From Alkaliphilus peptidifermentans DSM 18978 (GTDB lineage Bacteria > Bacillota > Clostridia > Peptostreptococcales > Natronincolaceae): a DNA stretch of 64,000 bases. The notes below the pieces were generated by a model. The model was given only the letters and a program-made list of their open reading frames with translations, made no database searches and was not told the origin of the DNA. This document shows, one piece after another, positions 9,158 to 17,927 of this stretch (position 1 is the stretch's first letter; each line of letters begins with the position of its first letter). Where the stretch lies: NCBI RefSeq assembly GCF_900101495.1, contig NZ_FMUS01000013.1, positions 1 through 64,000 of the forward strand, given 5' to 3'. A program made the translations under genes and the position numbers.

Positions 9158-9856
9158 ATGATAGAGGTTGCAATAGCATTATTAGCGGGAATATTATCAT
9201 TTCTATCTCCCTGTGTACTGGCAATGATGCCAGCCTATGTAGGTTTTATTAGCAACGACTTTTCATCCCATATTAGTGTTAATAGAAAGTTTATATTAAA
9301 AAGAGCATTGCTATTTGTTGGAGGTTTTTTCTTAATATTCACTTTTATGGGGGCTGCTGCTGGATTCATTGGTAGTAAGTTGTTTAGCTATAGATTAATT
9401 TTAATGAAAATAGGTGGCATTTTTATCATTATTTTTGGATTGAAGATGATAGGATTACTTAAATTAAATTTTTTGAATAGAGAGCTTAGGGTTAAAGCAC
9501 CAAAGAAAATAACAAGAGGTATAGATTCTTTTCTAATGGGAATGGCCTTTGCAACAGGTTGGACACCTTGTGTTGGACCTGTGTTGGCATCTATTTTATT
9601 ATATGCCAGTACAACGGCTACACTTCACAAGGGAGTACTACTTCTAATTATGTATTCTATTGGGTTAGCCTTACCTTTTTTAGCAACTGCTATGCTAATA
9701 AATAGTTTTAATAGTAACTTCCATAAATATAGTAAGATATCTCCTATAATAACGAAGGTTGGCGGAGTAATCATGATTATTTTTGGAATTATTATATATT
9801 TTAATAAAATGACTTTTCTAAATCAGTACTTTGATTTTATAAAAATAGGAATCTAA
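9158..9856 (+). CDS. ccdA: CcdA-type thiol-disulfide membrane transporter
   Basis: 232 residues with six predicted membrane helices. The two redox cysteines lie in LSPCVLAMMP (C19) and GWTPCVGPVL (C138), the CcdA/DsbD-beta signature. CcdA carries electrons from cytoplasmic thioredoxin to proteins outside the membrane. A ResA-type thioredoxin follows 20 bases downstream, the expected partner. No cytochrome c maturation gene is present, so the target may be a spore or envelope protein. Confidence 0.92.
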   Translation: MIEVAIALLAGILSFLSPCVLAMMPAYVGFISNDFSSHISVNRKFILKRALLFVGGFFLIFTFMGAAAGFIGSKLFSYRLILMKIGGIFIIIFGLKMIGLLKLNFLNRELRVKAPKKITRGIDSFLMGMAFATGWTPCVGPVLASILLYASTTATLHKGVLLLIMYSIGLALPFLATAMLINSFNSNFHKYSKISPIITKVGGVIMIIFGIIIYFNKMTFLNQYFDFIKIGI

Positions 9857-9876
9857 ATAAGTAAAGGAATGATTTA

Positions 9877-10434
9877 ATGAGAAAAAAAATAGTAGCAATG
9901 ATAGTAATAGGACTCATTTTTGCTTTATATGCCAGTTATACAGTATATGATAATTGGGTTAATAGAAGTGATAGTGAGGTTACTGAATCAGATAATGAAG
10001 GAGTTAACCTTAAACCTGAAATTGGAACAAGGCGAAATAATGTTGCCTTAGATTTTACCCTTCAAAATTTAGAAGGGAAAGAGGTTAAGCTGACGGACTA
10101 CTTTGGAAAGAGCATAGTTCTTAACTTCTGGTCTAGTGACTGTCCTCCTTGTAGAGATGAAATGCCAGCTTTAGATGAGTTTTATTTGAATAATAAAGAT
10201 AATATTGTTGTAATCGGAGTAAACTTAGGTCAAGATATCTCAACTGTAAGAGACTTTATTAATGAAGGCGGGTATAGCTTTCCAATACTATTAGACACAA
10301 AAGTTCTTGTGGCACAAACCTATGGAATTATGTATATGCCAACTACGTACTTTATAAATGAGGATGGTATAATTGAAGATATACATATTGGATTGCTAAC
10401 ATTGGAAGATTTACAAAAAAGATATAATAAGTAA
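9877..10434 (+). CDS. ResA/TlpA-type membrane-anchored thioredoxin
   Basis: 185 residues: an N-terminal membrane anchor (about 4-24), a linker, then a TlpA/AhpC-type thioredoxin fold with active site CPPC (C89, C92) in the NFWSSDCPPCRDEMP context and the cis-Pro segment MYMPTTYFI. It reduces disulfides outside the membrane with electrons from CcdA next door. The stop codon is already inside the stem of the following terminator. Confidence 0.9.
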   Translation: MRKKIVAMIVIGLIFALYASYTVYDNWVNRSDSEVTESDNEGVNLKPEIGTRRNNVALDFTLQNLEGKEVKLTDYFGKSIVLNFWSSDCPPCRDEMPALDEFYLNNKDNIVVIGVNLGQDISTVRDFINEGGYSFPILLDTKVLVAQTYGIMYMPTTYFINEDGIIEDIHIGLLTLEDLQKRYNK

Positions 10435-10463
10435 AAAGGAGAGCTTGAAACTCTCCTTTTTAC
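10431..10463. terminator. Bidirectional terminator
   Basis: A perfect 13-bp stem (GTAAAAAGGAGAG and complement) with a seven-base loop. It has T runs on one side and A runs on the other, so it can serve both the thioredoxin gene and the convergent DUF1657 gene. Confidence 0.88.
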
Positions 10464-10486
10464 TTATTATAAATTATTCTTAAGCA

Positions 10487-10747
10487 CTACTGTTTTTGAT
10501 TTTTATTCTGTTTTTGATTATCCTGTTGTTGCATTCCCAATGATTCTTGTAGATACTGAGGTTCTTCATTATTTACAAAGTTAATTCTAGACTGAAGCAT
10601 TTGGGCGGTATTTTCAACACTTGAAGATAATTGGTCGAACATTTGCTTAGCCTGTTGATCTTCGGTATCCATTGAAAAGGTTTTAAGATCTGCTGCTAAG
10701 CTTTTTGCACTTGTTAATGCCTGCTCTAATTTATTAATGACTGTCAT
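10487..10747 (-). CDS. DUF1657 protein
   Basis: 86 residues: MTVINKLEQALTSAKSLAAD, followed by an amphipathic helical segment and a Gln/Asn/Lys-rich tail. This pattern is typical of DUF1657 proteins, often found near spore genes of the SpoVA/YhcN kind. The function is unknown. AAGGAGG lies upstream of the ATG. Confidence 0.78.
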   Translation of the reverse strand: MTVINKLEQALTSAKSLAADLKTFSMDTEDQQAKQMFDQLSSSVENTAQMLQSRINFVNNEEPQYLQESLGMQQQDNQKQNKNQKQ

Positions 10748-10926
10748 GAATAAGCCTCCTTTTTAAATCACTTCGTCAATATTATTTCCCTAAATTTAAA
10801 AATTCCATAATGAAAAATAAGGTAAGTAACCATTATATAATTTGTATTAAAACACGGAACATAATCACACATTTCCATTTAATTCATATTATAGCAATAA
10901 AGATGATAAAAAGGGGTGTATAACTT

Positions 10927-11148
10927 ATGGCTGAAGTAAGAGAAAATGATTTTTTAGGTTCGCTTTTTGGCGGAATTGGTGGTAAAGGTGGTAAATCATC
11001 AACAAACATAATTATCATATTAGTGGTTCTATTTTTATTATTTGGAGGTAATATAGGACCGTTTTGGAAAAAACTTGATGAAAATCTAATACTTATTTTC
11101 ATACTTTTTATTGTTTTACTTGGAGGAACAGGATCTTTTAAATTCTAA
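10927..11148 (+). CDS. Small membrane protein, unrecognised
   Basis: 73 residues: a Gly-rich start (LFGGIGGKGGK), then two hydrophobic helices (about 26-42 and 53-70) separated by a short charged loop. AAGGGG lies upstream of the ATG and a terminator follows, so a real gene is likely. Similar short proteins occur in spore-formers, but I do not recognise a named family. Confidence 0.6.
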   Translation: MAEVRENDFLGSLFGGIGGKGGKSSTNIIIILVVLFLLFGGNIGPFWKKLDENLILIFILFIVLLGGTGSFKF

Positions 11149-11170
11149 AATCCCTCTACTTCTTTATTTT

Positions 11171-11220
11171 AAAATAGTTAAGGAGCATAGTATTTAATGC
11201 GTGACCTTAGCTATTTTTTT
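11171..11220 (+). terminator. Terminator after the small membrane protein
   Basis: AAAATAG(T)TAAGG pairs with CCTTA(G)CTATTTT around a loop of about 20 bases, and the second arm runs into seven T. Confidence 0.75.
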
Positions 11221-11284
11221 GCTTCAAAGTATGACAAGCCTTTGTTCTGAAGAATGGGTTTTAAAACATATATATAATTCTATA

Positions 11285-11328
11285 TGTGACATATATCATG
11301 TTGAAAATTAATACAAACAGGGTACAAT
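11285..11328 (+). promoter_or_regulatory. Crp/Fnr-like half-palindrome and promoter of the regulator gene
   Basis: TGTGACATATATCATG (11285-11300) resembles a Crp/Fnr operator (TGTGA-N6-TCAnn). It lies immediately before TTGAAA (11301-11306), which is 16 bases from TACAAT (11323-11328). The layout suggests the regulator controls its own gene. This is inference from sequence likeness. Confidence 0.5.
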
Positions 11329-11357
11329 TATACTAAGGTAAAATTGGAGGTAAGGTT

Positions 11358-12068
11358 ATGGATATTAAACATTGTGAATGTAATAATTGTCCCCATGAAT
11401 TATGTGCTAGAAAGGTCCCATTGTTTGCTAGCTTTAACAGAGAGGAGCTAAATAATGTTCTTCAATTAATCAAACGCAAAAGCTATAAAAAAGGTGAGAT
11501 TATCTTTTTGCAAGGAAGTGTTTCAGATGGTTTATATATTATAAATAGTGGAAAAATAAAGATATTCAAATATACCAGAGAAGGAAAAGAGCAAATATTA
11601 TATATTTTATCGGAAGGAGACTTCTTTGGAGAATTAAGCCTATTGAAGGCTGACGAGGTAAATTTTAACGTAGAAGCAATAGAGCCTGTAAATATATGCT
11701 TAATTGAACGTAAAGACTTTGAAAATATGATAATATCAAGTCATGATATAACAATAAAATTATTAGAGGCTGTAAGTAGCAGATTAACAAAGCTTGAGAC
11801 ACTTGTTCAAAGTTTAGGCACAAAGGATGTAGAAGCCAGAATTGCTCAAATGTTAATAGATTTAGCTAACGAGTTTGGTGATAATAAAAAAGAGGGTATA
11901 GAAATGAGTATACCTCTTACAAGAGAGGACATGGCAAATTTTACTGGTGTAACCCGTGAAACCATTAGTAGAAAGCTTAGTGCCTTACAAGAAGAAAAAA
12001 TTATTAAATTAGTTGGTAACAAGAAAATTATAATTATAGATATTAATGCTTTAAAGCTATATACATAA
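11358..12068 (+). CDS. Crp/Fnr family transcription regulator with an N-terminal Cys cluster
   Basis: 236 residues: a cyclic-nucleotide-binding-type beta barrel (about 22-125), a dimer helix, then a Crp-type winged helix with recognition segment GVTRETISRKLSALQ (about 197-211). The first 16 residues hold four cysteines in HCECNNCPHELC, which suggests an FNR-like Fe-S cluster or metal site, so a redox or oxygen sensor is likely. GGAGG stands before the ATG. It is monocistronic. Confidence 0.85.
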   Translation: MDIKHCECNNCPHELCARKVPLFASFNREELNNVLQLIKRKSYKKGEIIFLQGSVSDGLYIINSGKIKIFKYTREGKEQILYILSEGDFFGELSLLKADEVNFNVEAIEPVNICLIERKDFENMIISSHDITIKLLEAVSSRLTKLETLVQSLGTKDVEARIAQMLIDLANEFGDNKKEGIEMSIPLTREDMANFTGVTRETISRKLSALQEEKIIKLVGNKKIIIIDINALKLYT

Positions 12069-12271
12069 ATTAAATAACCCTAGATATAATGCTACTTATA
12101 TTATTTTTAATATTTTTAAGAGGGTAGATGATTAAGGAAGATACTGTTAGTTTATCAAAATAATGATGTGTGTGTTAAAATTTACAATGTTTAATTCATG
12201 CGATACTACAGATAATACTAGTGTAGCTAATCAAGCTACTAAAAAAAGACTAATCGAAGGGAGGAACAATA

Positions 12272-12529
12272 ATGAATACAACACCTAATCAAACTAGCCA
12301 AACTGGTACAACTAATAATGTTAACAGAACAGGTAGAAACAATATTGTAGTTCCTGAAGCTCGACAAGCATTAAACCAAATGAAGATTGAAGTTGCTAAT
12401 GAGTTAGGAATTTCAAACTATGACCAGATTGATAAAGGTAACTTAACAGCAAGACAAAATGGTTATGTTGGTGGAACAATTACTAAGAGATTAGTAGAGT
12501 ATGCTGAAAGAACAATGGGAAATAAATAA
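12272..12529 (+). CDS. Alpha/beta-type small acid-soluble spore protein
   Basis: 85 residues. The core VVPEARQALNQMKIEVANEL and NGYVGGTITKRLVEYAE are the two conserved SASP blocks. These proteins coat spore DNA and protect it from UV and heat, and are degraded by GPR on germination. An N-terminal extension of about 25 residues rich in Asn, Thr and Gln is longer than in the second copy at 44.1 kb. GGGAGG lies upstream. Confidence 0.95.
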   Translation: MNTTPNQTSQTGTTNNVNRTGRNNIVVPEARQALNQMKIEVANELGISNYDQIDKGNLTARQNGYVGGTITKRLVEYAERTMGNK

Positions 12530-12543
12530 CTAAGAAACAAAAA

Positions 12544-12577
12544 TAAAAGCGGAGCTAATAGCTTCGCTTTTATTTTT
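12544..12577 (+). terminator. Terminator after the spore protein gene
   Basis: AAAAGCG(G)AGCT pairs with AGCT(T)CGCTTTT around AAT, followed by a T-rich run. Confidence 0.88.
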
Positions 12578-12988
12578 TACTTTTTTTTATTGTTTTTTAA
12601 TAGCATTTATATTTATCAAACCAAATATGCTTATTTTGATTTAATAAAAAAATGACACTAAATTTTTGAAAATAGTCAACATTGATAAAAATGGTATAAC
12701 CACAAATAGGTTGCAAATTCCTATAAATTGAAGTAAACTAATTATGTATTAGTAGTTAGTTAAATAATTTATTGAGAGTTTTTGGGAGAGATAAATTTAT
12801 GGTTTCTAACTGAAACAAAAGATTTTTTTATGCTATTTTACTACTGTGTGTTTTTATGTACTCCCAATACTTAGATTAAGGGATTTTTTTTATGGAAGTT
12901 TAGAGCTATAAAAGGACTACTTATGTTAATAGCTATAAAAATAAATGGCCTGTTTTTTAAGTCTATTGAAGACGTGGGGTGAAGTATT
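12578..12988. other. Intergenic region upstream of rodA, nothing recognised
   Basis: About 410 AT-rich bases without a convincing ORF, known riboswitch or repeat. The last part must hold the rodA promoter, but I could not single one out. Confidence 0.5.
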
Positions 12989-14104
12989 ATGAAATTAGAA
13001 GGAAGATTATTTAAAAAAATTGATTATAAATTGATAGTTATAATAATACTAATATGTACATTAGGAGTTGTAATGATTGGTAGTGCAACCCATACCTATA
13101 TAGGGGGCAGTGAAGGATTTATTAGAACCCAGGTAATATCAATAATAATGGGATTAATAGCTATGGTGGTTATTTTAATGATAGACTATAATAGCGTTGC
13201 TAGATTTTGGATTCCTATTTATGTTGTGTGTAATGGGTTATTAGTTGCTGTGCTTTTATTTGGAACAGGTAAAGAAACATGGGGTGCTAATAGATGGATA
13301 AGAATTGCAGGTAGGCAATTTCAACCTGCAGATTTTGTTAAAATAGGCATTATTATCTGTTTAGCCAAATTAATAAGTGATAACAAGGAAACAATAAATG
13401 AGCCTGCTACTTTATTAAAAATACTAGCTTTTGCTGGACTACCTATGGTTTTAATATATAAGCAACCAGATTTAGGTACAGCTATGGCATTTGCCTTCTT
13501 TACATTTGGAATGATTTTCATAGCTGGGTTAAACTTTAAATATATTTTTTTATCGGCAATCACTGGCTTAATAAGCCTTCCATTAATGTGGGTTACTGGA
13601 TTGTTGAAGGACTATCATAAGAAGCGGATAATGATTTTTTTAAATCCTGAGTTAGATCCTTCGGATAGTGGTTATCAAATTTTACAGTCGAAGCTTGCAG
13701 TAGGGTCTGGTATGATTTTCGGTAAAGGCTTATTCAAGGGTAGCCAAACCCAATATGGTTTTTTACCTGAAAAACACAATGATTTTATATTTTCAGTAAT
13801 TGCAGAGGAATTAGGCTTTGTTGGTGTAACCATATTGATAGCATTATATGCTATTATGCTTAAACGACTTATTAATATTGCAAGGGATGCAAAAGATGAT
13901 TTTGGAGCATATCTTGTAATAGGGAACACTTTTATGCTGGCCTTTCATATTTTTGCTAATATAGCTATGACTATTGGATTAATGCCTGTGACGGGTAAGC
14001 CATTACCCTTTATTAGCTATGGTGGAACCTTTATGTTGACCAATATGATAGCAATAGGAATAATATTGAATGTAAATATGAGACGTGATAAAATTAATTT
14101 TTAA
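12989..14104 (+). CDS. rodA: RodA/FtsW/SpoVE family peptidoglycan glycosyltransferase
   Basis: 371 residues with about ten membrane helices. The SEDS signature near the C-terminus, MPVTGKPLPFISYGGTFML, and the WGANRWIR and HNDFIFSVIAEELGF segments are present. SEDS proteins polymerise lipid II together with a class B penicillin-binding protein. The short N-terminus and overall length fit RodA (elongation) better than FtsW or SpoVE; no neighbour confirms this. mgtE and its leader follow. Confidence 0.85.
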   Translation: MKLEGRLFKKIDYKLIVIIILICTLGVVMIGSATHTYIGGSEGFIRTQVISIIMGLIAMVVILMIDYNSVARFWIPIYVVCNGLLVAVLLFGTGKETWGANRWIRIAGRQFQPADFVKIGIIICLAKLISDNKETINEPATLLKILAFAGLPMVLIYKQPDLGTAMAFAFFTFGMIFIAGLNFKYIFLSAITGLISLPLMWVTGLLKDYHKKRIMIFLNPELDPSDSGYQILQSKLAVGSGMIFGKGLFKGSQTQYGFLPEKHNDFIFSVIAEELGFVGVTILIALYAIMLKRLINIARDAKDDFGAYLVIGNTFMLAFHIFANIAMTIGLMPVTGKPLPFISYGGTFMLTNMIAIGIILNVNMRRDKINF

Positions 14105-14124
14105 AAATTTGAAATATAAAGGAG

Positions 14125-14243
14125 GTGGTGGAAATGGATTCGCACCCTGACTCTTATAGGTGTTGCTCGGTCAAAAAATTAAAAGATGATGAGATTTCCA
14201 CCACATTTGGAAATACTCTCTCTTAGCTAGGAGAGGTGAAAGA
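14125..14243 (+). promoter_or_regulatory. Structured leader of mgtE
   Basis: Two nested signals are visible. An 11-bp perfect stem pairs 14125-14135 with 14194-14204 and covers the start codon of the leader ORF. A second hairpin pairs CTCTCT (14216-14221) with GGAGAG (14230-14235), the mgtE ribosome-binding site. The stop of the leader ORF (14224-14226) lies in the loop of the second hairpin. It does not look like the M-box consensus that controls many Firmicute Mg2+ genes. Confidence 0.65.
14134..14226 (+). CDS. Putative mgtE leader peptide (30 residues)
   Basis: The ATG at 14134 follows AAAGGAGGTG with six bases between, a near-perfect ribosome-binding site. The frame encodes 30 residues starting MDSHPDSYRCCSVKKLKDDE and ends at TAG 14224-14226, 17 bases before the mgtE ATG. 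The early Asp/Pro content recalls MgtL-type leader peptides, on which low Mg2+ destabilises the ribosome; that link is inference. Ribosomes finishing this ORF would open the hairpin that hides the mgtE site. Confidence 0.6.
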   Translation: MDSHPDSYRCCSVKKLKDDEISTTFGNTLS

Positions 14244-15575
14244 ATGAATGAAAGAATCATTGAATTGGTTATGCAGAAGAAATTTTCCTTATTAAAGGAA
14301 GAATTAAACGAAATGATGGCAGTTGATATTGCTGAGGTTTTCGATGAATTGGATAAGAAAAATAGTATAATTCTTTTTAGACTATTATCAAAGGATTTAG
14401 CTTCGGATGTCTTTTCATATTTGTCAGGACAACAAAGAAAAGATATTGTGGAGGCTATCCATGAAACAAAGCTTAATGAAATTATAGAAGAACTATATTT
14501 TGATGATATGATAGACTTTTTAGAAGAAATGCCTGCTAATGTGGTAAAAAAGATACTTATTACAGCCACAGACGAAGAGCGTAAGTTAATAAATCAATTT
14601 CTAAACTACCCAGAAAATTCTGCTGGTAGCCTAATGACTATTGAATATGTTGACTTAAAGAAGGAAATGACAGTTAAAAAAGCTTTAGAGCATATAAAAA
14701 AGACTGGTGTTGATAAAGAAACAATATATACATGTTATGTGTTGAATGAAAAAAGAAAGCTTGAAGGAATAGTATCCTTAAGAAAACTTGTTTTGCTAGA
14801 GGATCATTTACTAATAGAAGATATTATGAATGAAGATTACATTTCCTGTACAACATTAGATGATCAGGAAGAAATAGCTGGATTATTTAAGAAGTATGAT
14901 CTATTGACAGTACCAGTAGTAGATAAAGAAGCTAGACTAGTGGGTATAATTACAATAGATGACATTGTAGATGTTATTGAACAGGAAAACACCGAAGACT
15001 TTCAAAAAATGGCAGCTATGTCTCCAAATGATGAAGAGTACTTATTTAGTAATGTTTTTTCACTAGCCAGAAAAAGAGTCTTATGGTTGGCAATTTTGTT
15101 GGTAACTGCTACCTTTACTGAGATGATTATTGGGAAATTTGAAAGTATATTAACTGCAGTTCATGTATTAGCTGCATCCATCCCAATGCTGATGGATACC
15201 GCTGGTAATGCAGGTGCTCAATCCTCAACCTTAATCATAAGGGGTATTGCCCTGGGTGAGGTTGAGTTAACAGATTATTTAAAGGTTTTTTGGAAGGAGT
15301 TTAGGGTAAGCTCTATTGTTGGAAGCTCTTTAGCAGCCATTAACCTAATACGTATGATTGTTCTAGGTACTGAAATGGCTGTTGCCTTAACGGTATCGAT
15401 AACCCTCCTTCTAACTATAATGATGGCTAAAGTAATAGGTGGTACATTACCTATTGTTGCAAAAAAGTTAAAGTTAGACCCAGCAATTATGGCAGGGCCA
15501 CTAATTACAACAATTGTGGATGTAATGGCCTTGTTGGTATACTTTAATATTGCAGGCTTTTTAATAGGATTTTAA
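14244..15575 (+). CDS. mgtE: MgtE magnesium transporter
   Basis: 443 residues: MgtE_N helical domain (about 15-115), a pair of CBS domains (about 130-250, with VPVVDKEARLVGIITIDDI), then five membrane helices (about 275-443) with MLMDTAGNAGAQSSTLIIRG, the family pore motif. MgtE is a Mg2+ channel/transporter whose cytoplasmic part closes at high Mg2+. It is translated from GGAGAGGTG within the leader hairpin, so its synthesis is probably coupled to the leader peptide. Confidence 0.95.
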   Translation: MNERIIELVMQKKFSLLKEELNEMMAVDIAEVFDELDKKNSIILFRLLSKDLASDVFSYLSGQQRKDIVEAIHETKLNEIIEELYFDDMIDFLEEMPANVVKKILITATDEERKLINQFLNYPENSAGSLMTIEYVDLKKEMTVKKALEHIKKTGVDKETIYTCYVLNEKRKLEGIVSLRKLVLLEDHLLIEDIMNEDYISCTTLDDQEEIAGLFKKYDLLTVPVVDKEARLVGIITIDDIVDVIEQENTEDFQKMAAMSPNDEEYLFSNVFSLARKRVLWLAILLVTATFTEMIIGKFESILTAVHVLAASIPMLMDTAGNAGAQSSTLIIRGIALGEVELTDYLKVFWKEFRVSSIVGSSLAAINLIRMIVLGTEMAVALTVSITLLLTIMMAKVIGGTLPIVAKKLKLDPAIMAGPLITTIVDVMALLVYFNIAGFLIGF

Positions 15576-15587
15576 AAGGATTATAAT

Positions 15588-15619
15588 AAAAAAACTACGT
15601 ATAATAACGTAGTTTTTTT
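15588..15619 (+). terminator. Terminator after mgtE
   Basis: A 13-bp stem (AAAAAAACTACGT and complement) around ATAATA, ending in seven T. Confidence 0.92.
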
Positions 15620-15727
15620 GCGTGTAATTATATAATTCTTCTATGATAAGGACCTTATTCTTTTTTGGATAAATTATCTTTCTTTTGATAAAAATAATAT
15701 TACTCAATTAGATTAAGGAGGAGAAAT

Positions 15728-16417
15728 ATGAGAAGAACTAAAACTCTTGCCATCTTACTTATAACAGCAATGCTTTTATTAACTCTATCCTATATTGCAG
15801 TGGAAAAAGTATATGGTCAAAACCTATACTGGGGTTCTAGAGGAGATGATGTTAGAGAGGTACAAACTAGATTACAAAGATGGGGTTACTACGATGGGCC
15901 AATAAGCAGTGTTTATGGGCCCCAGACCTTTGAGGCTGTCAAAGATTTTCAAAGGGCAAATGGCTTGACAGTGGATGGTGTAGTTGGACCACAAACCCGT
16001 GCAGCATTAGGGATGCCAGTTCAAACTACTGCACCTGCTGCACCAGCCAGTCAAGGTGTTTCAAGAAGTGATGACATTAATTTATTAGCTAGAACAATTC
16101 ATGCTGAGGCAAAGGGAGAACCCTATGAAGGGAAAGTAGCAGTTGGAGCAGTAATTTTAAATAGAGTAAGAAATCCGGCATTCCCCAATACTATGGCAGG
16201 AGTTGTTTATCAGCCCTGTGCCTTTGAACCAGTAAAGAGGGGAACTATAAATGAGGCACCAGATGATGATGCATTTAGAGCTGCTAGAGATGCTTTAAAT
16301 GGATGGGATCCAACAGGCGGAGCCATATACTTCTGGAATCCTGCTACTGCAACCAGTCCCTGGATATGGACACGACAAATATCTTTAAGAATTGGAAGAC
16401 ACGTATTTGCACATTAA
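15728..16417 (+). CDS. sleB: SleB spore cortex-lytic enzyme
   Basis: 229 residues: a signal segment (about 1-30), a PG_binding_1 repeat (about 35-92, GDDVREVQTRLQRWGYY), an Ala/Pro linker, then a SleB/CwlJ hydrolase domain (about 112-229) with the catalytic Glu in IHAEAKGEPYEG. It is a lytic transglycosylase that cuts cortex peptidoglycan with muramic-delta-lactam during germination. ypeB follows 16 bases later, the classical pair. AAGGAGGAG stands before the ATG. Confidence 0.95.
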   Translation: MRRTKTLAILLITAMLLLTLSYIAVEKVYGQNLYWGSRGDDVREVQTRLQRWGYYDGPISSVYGPQTFEAVKDFQRANGLTVDGVVGPQTRAALGMPVQTTAPAAPASQGVSRSDDINLLARTIHAEAKGEPYEGKVAVGAVILNRVRNPAFPNTMAGVVYQPCAFEPVKRGTINEAPDDDAFRAARDALNGWDPTGGAIYFWNPATATSPWIWTRQISLRIGRHVFAH

Positions 16418-16433
16418 TCAAAGGAGGGATAAG

Positions 16434-17780
16434 ATGAGAAAATATTTTTTGCCTGGTGTGCTTCTAGTTGCACTTATTGCAGCAGCAGCTTGGGGATATC
16501 AACAGCAACAACAAAAAAATGATTACCATACATACCTTGATATACAATTTCAAAGGCAGTTTTATGACTTGATTGGTCATGTTGAAAATGTACAGGTTGA
16601 TTTATCAAAGGCAATGCTATCGGGTTCCAGCAACGACATGGCTAAGTACTTAAATGATACTGTTATGCAATCCTATTTAGCTCAAGAGAAGCTTACACAA
16701 TTACCCTTTAACCATGGATCTATTAGACAAACAGAGAAGTTCTTAAGTCAGATAGGTGATTACTGTACAGCCATGGTAAACAAGGCTTTGGAAGGCTACG
16801 TTCCTAATGAAGAAGAAATGACAACCATGCAGGAATTACATAGCTATGCAAACCTTCTTGCTCAAGAATTATTTGAGATGCAACAGCAGGTTGTTTCAGG
16901 AGGAGTAAATTTTGGTGACCTACGTAGTATTGGCAATAGAAATCTTCAACAGGTCGATGATCATATGAAGAATTTAAACCTCATTAACATCGAAGAGAGA
17001 ATGCAGGATTATCCAGAATTAATCTATGATGGACCATTTTCAGAGCATATGAAGGATGTTAAGCCACGGCTTGAGGGAGATGAAATAAGCCAAGAAGAAG
17101 CCCTACGAATTGTTTCAGAGACATTTAAAAATCAAGGAATAACAAATCCAAGAATTATTGAAAATATACAAAATACTAGATTAGATGGATATTATATTAG
17201 AGCAGAGAAGGAAGTAAATAATGGTAGAGAGGTATCTGTTGCTGTATCTAAAACCGGTGGTCAAATTATTTGGTATCTAGACCCAAGGCAGATGGGTGAA
17301 AGTACTCTTGACACAAAGGAAGCAATATCAAAGGCTACTGAGTTTCTAGAGGACAAGGGTTATAAAGATATGGTGCCTACCTATACAATGGCTTATGAAG
17401 GAGAAATAATAATAAATTATGCTTATCAGCAGGAGGAAGTATTAATTTATCCAGATCTAATTAAGGTTAAGGTGGCATTAGATAATGGTGATATTATTGG
17501 TATGGAAACTGAAGGCTATTTGATTAACCATCATCAACGAGAAATAGAAGAACCAGAATTAACGGAAGAGGAAGCTAGAGAGAAAATCTCCAGCAGAGCA
17601 TCGGTGGAGAGGGCACGTTTAGCAATTATACCTACAGAAGGAAATCATGAGGTTCTTTGCTATGAATTTAAAGTGAAATTCGGACAAGATAACTTTTTAG
17701 TTTATATTGATGCAAATACAGGTCATCAAAGAAGAATTCTTCTAATGGTTGAACAGGAAGATGGAACTCTAGTTATTTAA
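16434..17780 (+). CDS. ypeB: YpeB germination protein
   Basis: 448 residues from ATG 16434, chosen because AAGGAGGG is five bases upstream; an earlier in-frame start at 16392 would lie inside sleB. One N-terminal membrane segment (about 5-23), a helical region, and C-terminal PepSY-like repeats (DGYYIRAEKEVNNG; EGYLINHHQREIEEPELTEE). YpeB and SleB need each other for stability and placement in the spore. Confidence 0.93.
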   Translation: MRKYFLPGVLLVALIAAAAWGYQQQQQKNDYHTYLDIQFQRQFYDLIGHVENVQVDLSKAMLSGSSNDMAKYLNDTVMQSYLAQEKLTQLPFNHGSIRQTEKFLSQIGDYCTAMVNKALEGYVPNEEEMTTMQELHSYANLLAQELFEMQQQVVSGGVNFGDLRSIGNRNLQQVDDHMKNLNLINIEERMQDYPELIYDGPFSEHMKDVKPRLEGDEISQEEALRIVSETFKNQGITNPRIIENIQNTRLDGYYIRAEKEVNNGREVSVAVSKTGGQIIWYLDPRQMGESTLDTKEAISKATEFLEDKGYKDMVPTYTMAYEGEIIINYAYQQEEVLIYPDLIKVKVALDNGDIIGMETEGYLINHHQREIEEPELTEEEAREKISSRASVERARLAIIPTEGNHEVLCYEFKVKFGQDNFLVYIDANTGHQRRILLMVEQEDGTLVI

Positions 17781-17810
17781 TCATTAATAGAATCAATCTC
17801 AAGTTGAAAT

Positions 17811-17841
17811 GAGTCGGAGATATCTCTGACTCTTCTTTTTT
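17811..17841 (+). terminator. Terminator after ypeB
   Basis: GAGTC(G)GAGA pairs with TCTC(T)GACTC, followed by a T-rich run. Confidence 0.88.
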
Positions 17842-17927
17842 AGTATACTTTTAACAGGAATTCTAATTTATTTATTGAAATATATGATTAATATTAAATA
17901 ATATCCCATTAAAAGGAGAGATGTTAA

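Noticed and set aside
14121-14243. M-box (ykoK) magnesium riboswitch before mgtE
   Set aside because: The conserved M-box core words are not present and the region is too short; a translated leader ORF explains the sequence better.
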